DNA of 64,000 nucleotides from Prostheceraeus crozeri (lineage: Eukaryota; Platyhelminthes; Polycladida; Euryleptidae): the NCBI GenBank assembly GCA_907163375.1, contig CAJQUW010011637.1, positions 21,256 to 85,255 on the forward strand, read 5' to 3'. Below, in pieces: positions 34,294 through 46,755 of this stretch. The notes beneath the pieces were generated by a model, which was not told where the DNA came from, searched no databases, and worked only from the letters and a program-made list of their open reading frames with translations. A program made the position numbers and the translations under genes. Each line of letters opens with the position of its first letter. Position 1 is the first letter of the stretch.

Positions 34294-35500
34294 ATGTTTC
34301 ATGGATGACTTCGTTACGTATCTCCGTAAATCTATGGCCTGATTCATTGATATGATCTGTTTTGAACATAATTTCTATGATTAATCGCGATGTCTATCGC
34401 TTCGCTCGTTCTACATTTTCAATGTCGTATAGACATCGTATTAACATTGTTATAGCTTCAATTTTACATCATACTTCATCATCTGTTTTGAAACTCAAAC
34501 GGTAAGTAGACTTATCGAAATGGAGCAGTGAGAGGGCAAAATATATTCTAGAAATGTACTGTATGTAATTATGAAGTTAACGATTTTGGTCTCTTGCAGG
34601 CTATACAGCGCCAAAGAAAGCCATCTTCGACTTCAACGGCACAGTCATCTTCTGCAGTAATGAAACTTTGTCTAAGTTTGGCGATTCGACCTCAAGTTAT
34701 TTTGTCTGTGTTGGAATCTTTATTGTTCTTTATTAAGCGAATCGAGTAACGACTAAGGCAGACGCCTATCTCTGACCAGTGATCAGGAAAGATTAGACAA
34801 TGACGTTTATCATTGTATAGTCATCCCCTGCTCTGATGAAATGATAGTGTCATCTCCCCTACGTCATAAGCACGCGCACAGACGTCATTGCCGACTACCA
34901 ATCAAATAAACTGTCATCAATCCATTGTGTAGATGCCGAATCAAACACTGTGTCTCCTTCTCGCGTCAGCATGCAGTTTACGGAAGACTTTCAAGAAAAC
35001 TTTCAAACTACTTTCAAATCTACAGAAAACTCGAGTGACCAAATCTTAGCAATGAATGACAAATTTATCCACTGTATTCTAAAATTGACGCTGACGCTGT
35101 CTTTCAGACGCAAATTGACCGCGTCAACGTACAGCGCTACTAACCGATACGAGTGGATGGACTATATGCCTGACTGTAGCAGCTGTAGCGCTATTAAGTG
35201 GATTGTCAACAGTATTTAGTCTATAGAGGTGTGCATTGTTGCATGAAGTGTATCCGATGCCTAGTCAATCTGCATGGAAGCTGGTCAATACAATAGGCCT
35301 AAATACATTCATCGGTGTTTGAAAAGTAATAGATTGCATGCTTATGTGTGCGAGGATCAGATGCAGAAATTTCAACCAGGCATGCTTTTATTTTATCTCA
35401 AATGTACATGTCACACAATCGAATTCTTATTCAAGAGAAAACTAATATCACTCAATGAGCATAATTACGTCACCTACAAGCGTTATTATCTCAATCTCTA
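34294..35500. other. No gene seen
   Basis: GC-richer around 34740-34970 with ATAAACTGTCATCAATCC and ACTGTGTCTCCTTC, which could be a promoter or repeat edge, but I could not match it to anything. The frame at 34950-35219 has no recognisable motif. Confidence 0.35.
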
Positions 35501-35504
35501 TTAA

Positions 35505-36256
35505 CCCTCGTCCCATTGGGGGAGGGTTCGCCCTCCATGGAGAATTTCTTGAATATCTTTTGAATATCCTTCCATGACCACCAGAATTCTAGTATCCCAC
35601 TTTCTACGCATCATGCAACCTTAGACGGAAGGAAAATAAGTCTGGCACCATTCTTTTGGGGGGAGAGCTATTCTAAAATTTGAATATGGGGAATATTTTG
35701 GCTGATTTCGGTACATATTCTCTTCTAATGCACATTGCGGCACCAATTCTTGATGAAATAAGTTGAGATTATACACAAATGATTCCTCCTATCAATATGA
35801 AGATATTCACAAATGCAAAATCTTTGAATTTGAAATAATCTGCTTATTATGTATTCATGTTTGAAATTTGAAGTTAAATTTCAAATATGATTTTTTTTTA
35901 TTTTTGTATTTTTTGTTCTGCATCTGATCAGCAGTTTTTGAAAATTTTCAGAATCATGTTGCTTTTAGCTTCAGTGTGTCGATAAAAGTCACATAATTGG
36001 GTTCTTTTATTCACCTGCAGAAACTAAATACTAAAATGTGCGATTTTAGTGATATTTGAGTTGAACTAAAAGTCTTAATTATTTGACATTTGACCTCAGT
36101 TAATATAATGATGCAATCTCATAACGATTAATAATCATCACTTTATTAACCACATTGACCAGATCTTTTGATTAGTGTATGGTTTGTTACTTTTTGCTGA
36201 TATTTTCCTTTTCAAATAGTGATCTAGTGGAAATGTGGGGGCCCAGTGGGACGGGG
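35505..36256. mobile_element. piggyBac-type MITE, 752 bp
   Basis: TTAA flanks both sides (35501-35504 and 36257-36260). Left end CCCTCGTCCCATTGGG, right end inverted CCCCGTCCCACTGGG. There is no coding region inside. The terminal repeats differ from those of the piggyBac at 30642, so it belongs to another family. Confidence 0.8.
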
Positions 36257-36260
36257 TTAA

Positions 36261-38370
36261 TTTCTATTAATCACTTTACTTCAAAACTTTGAAGCCTCTG
36301 CTGCAGCAATATGTTGGTAAGGCTAAAAACAATGTCCACGTGCAATCATCTTATGCATAATTTTCTTTAGAAATGGAGACTGATATTGTCATCATCTCTT
36401 GATAATTATTATCATAACTAAGAAATCCTGCAGCAGTTGCAAGATTAAATATCAATTTCTATTAAAGCTTCTCTCATTTTATGGGAATTCCATAGCTGAA
36501 ATTGCTGTTCCCATCCCATAGGAAGCTCCGCTCCCACGACAGGCCTGTTCTGCATTAATTACTGTGAGAATCGTGCACTTTAACTGATGAATCAAAACTT
36601 CATATGAATGAAAATTAGCCTTGTTTTGTTGATTCTTTTATCAAATTTAGGATTCGCGCGGCGATTCTTTTTCTTTGAAAGTTCTTTTGTGGTTCTGAAT
36701 GCTGTCTTGTCAGACTGTCATAGAATTAAGGAAATTCTTTTCATTTCTGATAATTTAGAACGAGAATAGAACACAAATACGTTTATTTTGAAGTTGATGA
36801 AATTCATTCAATGCACAAATTCAGATTTGGAATGCAGACAACACATTTATATAGTAAAAATCTCACGCAAGTCACAGCTATGAAGTTTTACTTAATATTG
36901 GATAGTCAGAAAAGTCCATCAGAAAAAGGAAAAGATGATTCAGCTGAGAACTAGCTGAACACGCAAATGAAGGAGAAAGACACATTCTGTATCCGTGTCG
37001 TAATAATACATTCTGAATAAGAACAATATGAACAGCATATTCTGTGTCTGTGTTGTGTCATGTCTGCTTCGTAGATAAGTCGTGTCGTGTCATGTCGTGA
37101 CTGTATCGTGTCTGTGTCGTATCTGAATCGAGGATGTGTGCTCTCTGTGCCGTAATTTTACTTTAGATTTAAAAGTACATGTACATGTATTTATGAGCAG
37201 CACTCATATGCGTTTATGTCCAAGTAAATGAAATTTACACAATCCATGCATTCAAAGTCGAAAAGTATACATTACATTTATCTGACAGATAGAAGTCACA
37301 ACATTACATGATATTGGATGGATACACATATTACACAATAATAAATAGCTCAAAAACACTAATGAAAGGACACTGGATAAAATGAAAGATATTCAAGCAA
37401 GAGTTTAATGCACGCACATCTAGAAGAGATATAGTGCAATGAAACAGCACACAAATCCAAAGAAAAGTGAATGCAGGCGTCAAGACTTTGAACATTGATG
37501 AGTGGAAAATTGAACGCTATGTACGTGGCAGGTGAGATTGAACAATTTCTTGCAAAGAATGACAAGCTGAGTGCCCTCAATCCTTCAAAACAATCGCACC
37601 TGGTTTAAAAATGAGTTCGGTAAGTAATTGGAGGCGAGTACAATCATAGGCGAACAGTACAAGAAGTGATGTTTCTACACCATGATACACAAATTAGAAG
37701 GTACAACATTCGTCAGAGTCTTTTTGATGTTCGCTTCAACTACAGAATAAGCTTGCTTAAGCGCGACAGATTCTGTAGAAGAACACATGAACCAAGTCAG
37801 TCTGAACAAACACTTTTTCGCTGCATGCGTCTTGTGATACACATAGATAAAATTGTAGAAGCATTTGTACCATAAAATTGAGACATTTCGCTTTTGTATA
37901 CGTTTGGGGGACAACAGGCAAGAGCTTTTTGTTGATGGTCGGCCGGACGCCGACGTTTTTTGTCTTAACACAATGCTTGTAAACCATTGACAAAGTACAA
38001 ATCAATCAAATTAGCATGGGCTAACCTTAGACGAAACACGGTTAATTTTTGAACAACAAATGGTACCATACAGTAAGTAAAACGACTGTGAAAAGTAAGA
38101 ATAAAACATAAATCTAGATGCTTATAATAGTCAAATGGTAGGCATACTGTGTAAATATGAATTGAAGAAGAAGAAAATTAACAACTTACACGAGAGATCC
38201 TGCCGGTCTGCCACACTGTGTGTTGGGCTGTGTAGTGATTGCGACATTTGCTTATATTATGACTAAATCCGAATCTATGGTCCTGGTCGTTTAGATGCTT
38301 ACAGATATCAGGAGCTTGTGGATAATGCAAAGATCATTATTATACTGTAAAGTTTAATCTTTGTTGTGAT
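36261..38370. other. No gene seen
   Basis: AT-rich, with a short GTGTCGTGTC-type repetitive patch at 37045-37130. No supported coding region. Confidence 0.4.
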
Positions 38371-38379
38371 GATAAAAGC

Positions 38380-39790
38380 GTGTATAGACTTCTAAATGAA
38401 CTTATTGGTAAAACATGGCCAGATAAGATTCCATCGAAATATTTGAGTGAAGTTTTACCCAAGGTATTTGGCGATTTCTTTTTAAATAAGATCAATGTCA
38501 TTCATAATGATCTTTTACAACAAAGCTCGCTTGATGAATATTCTGGATCGAAAGAGGTCTGCGGGGATAGGTCCCCTTTGCTCAGTGAGTTTTCTGAATT
38601 AACCATGGATGACCTTCATGTTGTTATCAAAGAAGATGCTTTTAAAAGTTGTGATCTTGATCTATTCCCAACACGAACATTTCTTCTTTTCTTGGATATG
38701 TTCTCCCCTACGTTGGTTAACTATCATGCCCTGTGGAGTACCTCAGGGATCAGTATTGGGTCCGACTCTCTTCAGTGTTTATATGTCGACCCTGTCGCTA
38801 ATTCTTGACAAGCATGGTGTGAAATATCATTTTTTTGCTGATGATATATTCATATATTATGTCCACCATTCCGAGTGCAATTTCTGCTGCAACCAGATTG
38901 ATAGAAGGCTGCATTGACGATGCTGAACTTTGGCTCACTTGAAATAGAATTCATCTGAATGAGCTTAAATCTAAAGCAATTGTATTTTATGTTCCCAAGC
39001 ACACACATTGCTCCACTTCTCTTTTGCGGATTGGCTACAGTAAAGGCGAAATCAGCAAAAATGTGAAATGTCTTGGAGTAGTTCTGGACTATGCATTGAA
39101 ATTCAATGAACGTATTCACATGACATGTAGAGCGTGTTTTATTGAGATTCGGAGACTTTACGCTATTAGACATTATTTGTCGACAGAGGCGTTAAAGAAG
39201 ATCGCAACCTCATTGGTGTTTACAAGGCTCGACTATTGTAATAGCATTCTCTGTGGTGTGCCGCACAAACTTCTCAGGAAATTGCAAAAAGTGCAAAATG
39301 CGTGCGTGCGATTGGTATTGAATGTCAATCGCCGTGAGCATATTACTCCATACCTCAAGAGACTAAAGTGGCTTACAATTCTTCAACGCATTGAACTGAA
39401 AGTTGGTAGTTTGTGCTTCAAAACATTTCAGCTACGATCCCCCACTGTACAGTGTATATGTTGCTACATGTCCGTCGTCCTTCACGCTACGTACGTTCAT
39501 CCGAGGATAAGTGCATATTTGAAGTGCCCTCCAATAACTCAATATCTCGAGGTGGTCGAGCGCTGAGCTTCAATGACCCTACACTATGGAATCGCATCCC
39601 TCGAGATATTTGAAGTGCTAACAGCTTCTTGACTTTCAAGCGTTATTGAAGGAAGATTCACATAAACAAAGTTTTCTCTTAATTTTCAGATTTGTTTTTC
39701 TTGTGACTTTCATTTTGCATACGTTGTGCGCTGTGAGCCTATTTTGGGTAGAGCGCAGTATCAAAACAGTCAAATTAATTAATCAATGAA
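38380..39790 (+). mobile_element. CR1/L2-like LINE, 5'-truncated and internally deleted
   Basis: The first part (YRLLNELIGKTWPDKIPSKY, later LPKVFGDFFLNKINVI) is the linker before the reverse transcriptase. A deletion near 38725 removes the finger region and joins to CGVPQGSVLGPTLFSVYM and FFADDIFIYY, the palm motifs. The thumb and tail follow (NVKCLGVVLDYALKFNERIH, RLDYCNSILCGVP, ALSFNDPTLWNRIPRDI). Three reading frames and several stops are involved, so it is dead. After the coding part, TAGAGCGCAGTATCAAAACA precedes ATTAATTA repeats, like CR1/L2 3' ends. Confidence 0.85.
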
Positions 39791-39854
39791 GTATGTGAAA
39801 GTTGACTAACAGGGAATGAGAGCTATTGCAAATGCATGTGCATGTAGAAGTGCG

Positions 39855-39876
39855 CGAGAGAGAGAGAGAGAGAGAA
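39855..39876. repeat. (GA)n microsatellite
   Basis: About 22 bp of alternating GA. A shorter GA run occurs at 49647-49661. Confidence 0.85.
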
Positions 39877-40063
39877 ACCGGATGTGGTGAGGGATGCCTA
39901 AATATAATTCGCTGATGTTGACGCGTTTCAAAGACAATATTTTCTATTTGAAATGAATGTTGGGTTTATTTACTACTAATGACGTGGTAGTCAGTAACAT
40001 AGATGAAGTATCTTACTTTGCAAAACAGAATTAGAAACGTTCTATGTTTTGACTACTTACAGT

Positions 40064-40509
40064 TTACAACGGATCCAAGTAAATTGTGTTTTGAATTTTA
40101 GTGTATCCTGAAACTTCTTCTATTCGAAGGGAGTCATTGTCCCCAATAAGAAATGGTTCAAAGCCCTTTCTATCATAAATAATATCAAACGATCTTTCTG
40201 ATAGATGGACAAACCTGGATAGGGTGTACTTATCTCCGGGAGTCATGTAAGAAACATCAAAGTAAGTTTTGTCATTTTTCTTGATCACACTTTGAGACAT
40301 GGCGAATTTACCGGGAATCAATTCTGCATTTGCTTCCAGCGCTCTCCCATAACTTTTTTTAATAATTGCTTCTCTCAATTCTTTGCCGGTGAGCCTCTTT
40401 GTTGCGAAAATGAAGGTCACATCATTAAGAATAAGTGTATATTCAGATGATACAAATCGTACACTGATCGCATTTCGATTCCGTATATAGAATTGGACCA
40501 CTGCGCCCG
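40064..40509 (-). CDS. Terminal exon of an unrecognised host protein
   Basis: On the minus strand, TTTTAATTTTCAG ends at 40510 and the exon is open in phase 1 for about 148 codons to TAA at 40064-40066. The protein begins GAVVQFYIRNRNAISVRF, has KRLTGKELREAIIKKS in the middle, and ends GYTKIQNTIYLDPL. It has no cysteines to speak of and alternating hydrophobic residues that suggest beta structure; no family recognised. The paralogue at 1-323 keeps the same acceptor, phase and much of the protein, supporting real coding. Upstream exons must lie to the right; the lectin pseudogene at 42704-43460 has its own stop, so it is not obviously part of the same transcript. Confidence 0.6.
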
Positions 40510-41003
40510 CTGAAAATTAAAAAAAAACATGCTGACATCTAATAACTCCTAAAACAGATCAAAATTTTATCTAGATTCACTGCTATTCCCTACAGGGATG
40601 ATCAGATTTTACTTGGCTATAAATTGGAATAATCAATCAATTTATTGTTTTATTAATCATCGCCTTTTCAATTGATAGCGGATACGGACTTGCCGTGGAT
40701 AGCATAGATGGATATTTAAATTTTTCAAATGTTCATGGACATCGTGAGTGTTTTCAAAATTAATGCTGCTATTCAGCATTTCAAATAATGCTTTGATCAA
40801 GTGAAATATCGCAAAGGGCACATTCGTGCTTCTAGGCCACTGTTAACTGCTCTATTACTATGAAACATTGTTTGAGCTGCCGATGTCATATCTCATATGT
40901 GCACCTAGACACTAGTGCAAGAAAAACCTGGGAAATTCGCACCATTTAAAACATTATGGGAAACACATGCATACATTGCAAACTGTGGAATACCAAAGCC
41001 ACT
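40510..41003. other. No gene seen; duplicated intron or spacer
   Basis: Matches 324-738 and 1741-1830. No conserved frames. Confidence 0.4.
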
Positions 41004-41190
41004 TGCGAAGCCGATGTACAAAACGAGAAGAGCAAAATGTACGAAAGCACTATTGATCGTGCGCACATATACACTACGAAAGCGATTGGCTTTCCTGCTG
41101 GATGATAAAGATAATCGCTTTCGTACTGCATAAGCACGAACAATAGTGCTTACGTACATTTTGTTATTTTCGCTTTGTACGTCGGTTTCG
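41004..41190. repeat. Palindrome, about 187 bp
   Basis: TGCGAAGCCGATGTACAAAA pairs with the inverse of TTTGTACGTCGGTTTCG; the two arms of about 85 bp also share CGAAAGCACTATTG and its inverse CAATAGTGCTTACG. It is the ungapped counterpart of the split palindrome at 1831-2635. Confidence 0.65.
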
Positions 41191-41713
41191 TAGTCAAAAT
41201 CGGCCAGCTTTTGTACTCTTCTGTTTACAGTTCAGCTAAAAAACCATCCTTTGATCTTTGATACAACTTCATTATAAGGATATTATCATCTGAAACATAT
41301 TATGAGCTATACACTGTAAATCGTACGCTACCAAACCGATGAAATATTTGCTTCATTTCTTTCATCTGGCAGCGTTTTACTGTCTGGTAGCAAAGCTACC
41401 AAACCTGTAGAGATTATGTCAGATGCACTCTGCATTCTTGCTAAATACTCATCACTTAAAGAATGAGAATGGGATCAATAACTTGACTTGAAATATTGAA
41501 TTCGATTCTTCTACACATAATTGTAAAGGATTTTTTGTATATACAGGCAACAAGTTCACAGAAAAAAACAAAGTGTACCAAACAATTTTGAAATTAAGAT
41601 ACGATGAATGTCGTATTTCTGCCTGCTGATGAAGAATTCTGCACTAACAGTGCTTCACTATTGTAAATATCAATTGTCATATTTCTATGTCCTGAAATGG
41701 CCTTGTCTGCCTA

Positions 41714-41868
41714 CAGCGAATACATTGCATACAATAACAGTGCAATAAGAAATTTTACTGTTCGACGAACGATAAATGACTATAATCGTGCAATATATAT
41801 TATCGAAGAATTTTTCGCTACATGGCTGTTAAAATTTCTTATCGCACTTGTATGCAATGTATTCGTTG
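41714..41868. repeat. Hairpin with 45-bp arms
   Basis: CAGCGAATACATTGCATACA with TGCAATAAGAAATTTTA pairs with TAAAATTTCTTATCGCA and TGTATGCAATGTATTCGTTG. The loop is about 65 bp. Specific to copy B. Confidence 0.65.
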
Positions 41869-41897
41869 TATGCAAGCGTTTACTTCTTGACATAGAA

Positions 41898-42395
41898 ATA
41901 GAATTATTCTGTAACACTTGTCTTTGATAAACAACTCTATGCTCACGGTAAGGTGACGTTCACTTCAAGCTTTCTATAATGGAGCGATTGGAAAGCAGTG
42001 TATTGCTATTTTATGCCATTATCATATCTTAAGTCACAAAATATATTTTAAGTCACAGAAATCGATTTATCATCTATGGTATTTACCTATCGTTATTGTT
42101 CAAGTGCTCTACTGTAAAACTCAATATAATACGATCGATATTTACAATCGTTAAGTATGGAGTTATTCTGAAACACATGCCAAATATATTGATAAACAAC
42201 GTACGCTATGCTGACGCTAAAGCAGCGTTCACCTTGAGCCTTCTGTAATGGAACGATTGATTAGCAAATACATTGTTATTTTATGCCATTATCACAGCCA
42301 TATTTTAGGTCATAGAAATCGAGTTATTATCAATGGCATTTATTTACCATTATTGTCCTAAATGTTCATTTGTAAAACTGTTTAATATACGTAGC
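41898..42395 (+). repeat. Two tandem units of about 255 bp
   Basis: Unit 1 (41898-42130) and unit 2 (42155-42395) share, in order, ATTCTGTAACAC/ATTCTGAAACAC, TTGATAAACAAC, TATTTTATGCCATTATCA, TTTTA(A/G)GTCA(C/T)AGAAATCGA and TGTAAAACT. No coding frame is shared. Absent from copy A. Confidence 0.65.
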
Positions 42396-42703
42396 GACCT
42401 TTCATGAAGGAATGCGCTAACTTAGTGTTCTATCGGTACCTTCCTATGTATGAGAGCCTACTGAAACCGTGCAATTCTTCTCCGCCGGGCGGTCAAGTAA
42501 TAAGGTAGTTATCGCACCCCTAATAGAGATGTAACGATAATTCTTCGATAATATTTATTGCACGGGTCATTTATCGTCCGTCGACCAATAATGACTTTCA
42601 TCATTTATGCAGTTCGGAGGTTGGTGCAAAGAACTGCAAACTGCAGCTAGTACACACCAGTCACGGCAAGAACTGTTTTTACCGACCAAACTTGTAATGT
42701 TGT

Positions 42704-43460
42704 TCATAACCTGCATTCACAAACTGACAAAACTGTCATTACATCTCTAGTGATTCTAATTCTGTATTTAATATCCAGACTAACAGTATAGTGACCAGAT
42801 TGCTTTTGTTTATATTGTAAAGTACGTTTAATCGGTCTTAGAATAAGAATCTTCATCGAAAAGCACTCCTTCATTTGTCCAAATATAACTTCCATTAGCC
42901 AATCTAATAAGACTGGAAGTAACCCTACAATAAGCTCTTGCCTTACTCAAATCAAATAAACAGATCTTTGGATTATTTAAGTAGGTTGGATACACCGACA
43001 TCATTTTTCTCGTGAATTCTATTAAAACCTGCGAAGGGTTATATTCGATACTTTTACCGCCTCTTGTAAAACATAAATCATTACTTTCAAGTAACTGCTC
43101 CTCTGTTATGAAAAGTATTCTTTCTGTTGGGTATGTTTCAGGGATATTAGATGTGCAATTAAGCCGTTGGTAGAATGAACAAGATCCATTGGTAAAGGAA
43201 CTCAATCTGACATTTGGATTGAGGCCATCAAGATAGAGGCAAAGGTTTTCTCGTCGAAGTGAAAATCCACAACATTTAGCATGCGATGCACACAGACAGG
43301 CACATTCAGTAACCGAAGAGACATTTGCCGATAAAACATGCTGACCAATTTCAATACAATAGTTTTTCATCTGGTGTTGAAATCGATGGCTGATCATTGT
43401 GGCGTGCAAGTTCATTGCAAGCAATATGATGATTATCCCAATGATCACCTTTAATGGAAA
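42704..43460 (-). pseudogene. PAN plus C-type-lectin-like exon, decayed copy B
   Basis: Minus-strand exon after the acceptor TCCATTACAG, beginning FPLKVIIGIIIILLAMNLHA (signal peptide). The PAN/apple-like part is whole (YCIEIGQHVLSANVSSVTEC, CCGFSLRRENLCLYLDGL), as is most of the lectin-like part (ESNDLCFTRGGKSIEYNPSQ, ANGSYIWTNEGVLFDE). Near the end, where the intact copy has KTERTYFT, this one has a TAA after KTD at about 42828, and a shift of frame follows before the conserved ending VLSVCECRL and its stop at 42704-42706. It would lack the last 45 or so residues, including the final cysteines of the lectin fold. It is much better kept than copy A and could still yield a shortened secreted PAN-type protein. 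Confidence 0.75.
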
Positions 43461-43496
43461 CTGTAATGGAAAAAGAGAATCATAGGATTACACTGC

Positions 43497-43770
43497 AATA
43501 AAAATCGCTGGATACAAAAATTACATACAAATTGATGCCAAACTCACATACAATTGATGCGAAATTCCCGTACTTTTACAGACATTTGTCATACTTTTCA
43601 CACGAATTCTCACTTACTTTCGCATGCGATCTGTATGTATTCACGAGCTATTCTATCTGTGAGTGGCTGTCCTACGATGAAATACGAGCTCATGTTATGG
43701 TTCATATAAGAGGTCCTATGCAAATCCCTTCCCATTGGTACATCTTTGATAGCATAAATATATAGAAATT
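43497..43770 (-). repeat. E1 remnant, copy B counterpart of 6030-6310
   Basis: ATAAAAATCGCTGGATACAA followed by the E1 left part, diverged as in copy A. Confidence 0.6.
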
Positions 43771-44536
43771 GAAGTCATCTTGCAAACTCTACAGCTATTA
43801 CATTCTACTGTCAAATCACTTTTGTCAGTAGTATCAGCTATACGTATTTCTATGGAGGGTGTTATGCTCTGATATGTTATCGATATTATTGAAATTGGCT
43901 CCTCGGCATTGGTGTCGAAGGGGTTAAACTCTATTTAACACCGGCAATTTTCAGCTTTAAAACTCGCGATTAGATGCTGTTGGAGCCCCCGCTCTCTGAT
44001 TGTGATATTCCAACGATTCAATAGCTTCAACAATTGCTATACAGCACATTTGGTGTGTATTCGTTCCAATAGTGGTATCACTTTTTACCTATTCGTTCAC
44101 CCGAAGACTCATCGATGAACTCACGTAAAACACCACGAACCATGCCGGTGCGATACGATTTTCGCGTGAACCAATGCAGGATTAATTGAAAATTGCCAGA
44201 TTCTGAATTTTGTGAAAGTTTCTCAAAATCAAAAAAATGCGCACAAAATTCAGTGACTAGACGGCTACAGTTAGTCTGGGCTACACTGTTTCAAATTTCT
44301 AGAACAACATTTTCATAACAAATTTCATAATTTCCATTATAACTGTGAGACACTTGGTACACTTAGACATTAAAATTATTGCTAACCTATGAATTACAGT
44401 GTACTGTGATGCTGCATTTGTACTGTGGATGTTTGAGAATACTGCAATGTAAACTCCTCACTACCAAACATGAATAGTGGCTACCACAATATATTTTGGT
44501 ATGTTGTTTTTGACAAGTGTCGCTACATACCAAACA
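43771..44536. other. No gene seen; duplicated DNA
   Basis: Counterpart of 7847-8631. Holds the empty target TCTACAGC of the hAT-like element at 43788-43795. Confidence 0.5.
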
Positions 44537-45015
44537 CCTATAATCATAATATTAATAATAACAATGAGCATTTATTTGCTTATTAAACAGTCACATCTGT
44601 TAATGCATATAAAGGGATAAAACAGCATATAAAAAGACATTGAGTCACAGCTACGAAAAACGCGATACACAGGATGGAAGGAAGGAGTTCTTATATCTAT
44701 CAGTTTTACAAAATATAATACTGGATGACTTCCTGAGTCTTGATGTCGTCTCATTCGGGCGCTGTGGCATTCTTTCTCTCAGGATCGCCGGTAATCTTTG
44801 AAATTGTCTTTGACATATGATAAAACGTCTGGTGCTCAGTATTTCTAGCCCATGTTTCATCAAATGGCTTTCCTAATTATAATCGTGGCACTCAGATGGA
44901 ATGTGCTCTATCTTTGAACCTTCTCTGATGATCTCTTATCTAATTGTACATTTGTGATGTTGAAGTGTCATACAGGAGCGCCATATTCCACAATCATATG
45001 CGAAAGAAAGTCAAT
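44537..45015 (-). mobile_element. Non-LTR retrotransposon 3' fragment (copy B)
   Basis: Counterpart of 8632-9115. The frame at 44651-44863 reads MMKHGLEILSTRRFIICQRQ, then LRERMPQRPNETTS and CKTDRYKNSFLPSCVSRFS with a stop; it is less damaged here than in copy A. The simple ATT-rich tail is at 44540-44565. Confidence 0.7.
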
Positions 45016-45016
45016 A

Positions 45017-45165
45017 TTGATGGTGAGAAAAACATACGACACATCTGTAAATATAGGCCAGCGAGAATCTCGCATCAATTGTTAGTTTCAAATTGTATAA
45101 ATAATTTGTATGTGAATTTGATGTCAATTTGTATTGAATTTTCGTATCCACCGATTGACAATATG
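45017..45165 (+). repeat. E1 remnant, copy B counterpart of 9118-9265
   Basis: GTGAGAAAAACATACGACAC to TTTTCGTATCCACCGATT, matching the right end of E1. Confidence 0.6.
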
Positions 45166-45440
45166 CATTATGATTCAAAACACGTAAGAAGTCGTAAACA
45201 AGGCACAAATATCCTGATGGGAATATCATGGACGTATTGTTAAGAATCTACTGCAAATATGGTATGAAGTACAAGTAATTGCTCTTCTTTTTGCTTCCAA
45301 ATTTCGATCATTTTGAACTTTATCAGATATATCTCACAGAACACACTGTAGCTGTAGGTATGAACACTTTTTCCATCAATCTTGCTATAAGCATAAATAT
45401 GCCTCAGTTCAAACAGTTAGAACAACAAGGTTAATAAAAT

Positions 45441-46755
45441 ATTGGCATATCTAGATGCGTTTATAACCGTATGTAGTGTAGACTATTATGAATGCGTAGT
45501 TGCTGAGTCCATTAGTCAATAAATGTTTATTTCCAATGACCTTGGAAGAATATGCAGGGACAGCCACGAAGCATTGCGAATCAGACTTCATAAAACATTG
45601 TACAAAATGTGTCAAAGAATGGGGACATTTTCAACGACAACAAAAGATCGTTTTCAGGCAATAGATGAGAATAATCAGATTCTAAATTCTTCTAAATGTC
45701 CTTCAACCTTTAGTACATTAGATTCTCGCAAGCCGTTCGATTCCTGAAGGAATTTGTCAATGTACTTGAGATCTTTTGGCGTTTTTGAATTTATTAAGTT
45801 GTGGAACTCGGTTGTATTTCGCAGCGGCATAATGCCGGTATACTAGTTTCTATCGACTTCCATAAATGCCAGTCACAACTTCAAAGTTGTCGTTTGATGT
45901 TCAAAACTTCAATTTGATATTGATATAGTTGTATTCGGTATCAGCATTCAGATCAGATTTCATGGTATCCTCAAAGAGACACAACTTCAAATAGTTTCAA
46001 CCAGAATGACTATATTTCCTGAGGATGTCCATTGTTCCCTATAATAATTAGTTGATCGACCTTTGTAATCCTCAAAAATTATTGTTCATCGACAATGTGT
46101 ATCCCATAATTGAGGTAGGCTAAGTTTTGTAAGCATTTGTTTTATTCGCTGGCATCATATATGTATATATATATTTTTTTTGTCCGTTTAAAATAATGTT
46201 TGAATATATCACATTGTATGCTTTTGTCGTACTTCCTTCATTGTTTATGATGATTCGCATCCAAAAACACACTGCTGCTTTATAAAATGCAAATTCACCG
46301 ATAAGATAGAAATTTGTAGTAGTCCGCTTCATGGTGATACCGAAAATTGCACTTGATCTAAACTTACTAAATTATTAATGAAACAAAATTCTCCACAGTA
46401 TTTCATTTCGATAACGTCAGCCTTTCAAATGTGTTTTAAGAATATCTCCACCAACTTGGCCAAATTCTCTTAGCTGTTGAATATGCAGCTTGTATACCTT
46501 TAGCCATCATTTGCTCCAGATGGCATTTATTATTTTTTTTGATATCCAAACTCCAAAATTCTTACTTGTGTCAACAACCTCAATGGATGCCTTTCAGTCA
46601 CGAAGACTGATGTCTAATTTAATCATTTGAATAGTGACATTTTGAATCTTATTCTTAGTCTGTCATAATTGATGCTACGTCTATTTTCTGAGAAACATTT
46701 GTAGAGTGTTTCTACATGTATGATTACGCAGGTCACGCTTGCTCTCACTACGTAG
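45441..46755. other. No gene seen
   Basis: Short frames only. The duplication ends near 45445. Confidence 0.4.

Larger units (their letters stand above)
40064..45440 (+). repeat. Segmental duplication, copy B
   Basis: The shorter copy of the block described for 1-9540. It lacks E1 at the sites corresponding to 739 and 9548, the hAT-like element and the palindrome core, and has its own 1-kb stretch (41590-42530) where copy A has unrelated DNA. Confidence 0.85.

Noticed and set aside
34740-34980. Solo long terminal repeat of a retrotransposon
   Set aside because: Promoter-like and ATAAA-like words are present, but no second copy, no target duplication and no TG...CA ends could be defined.
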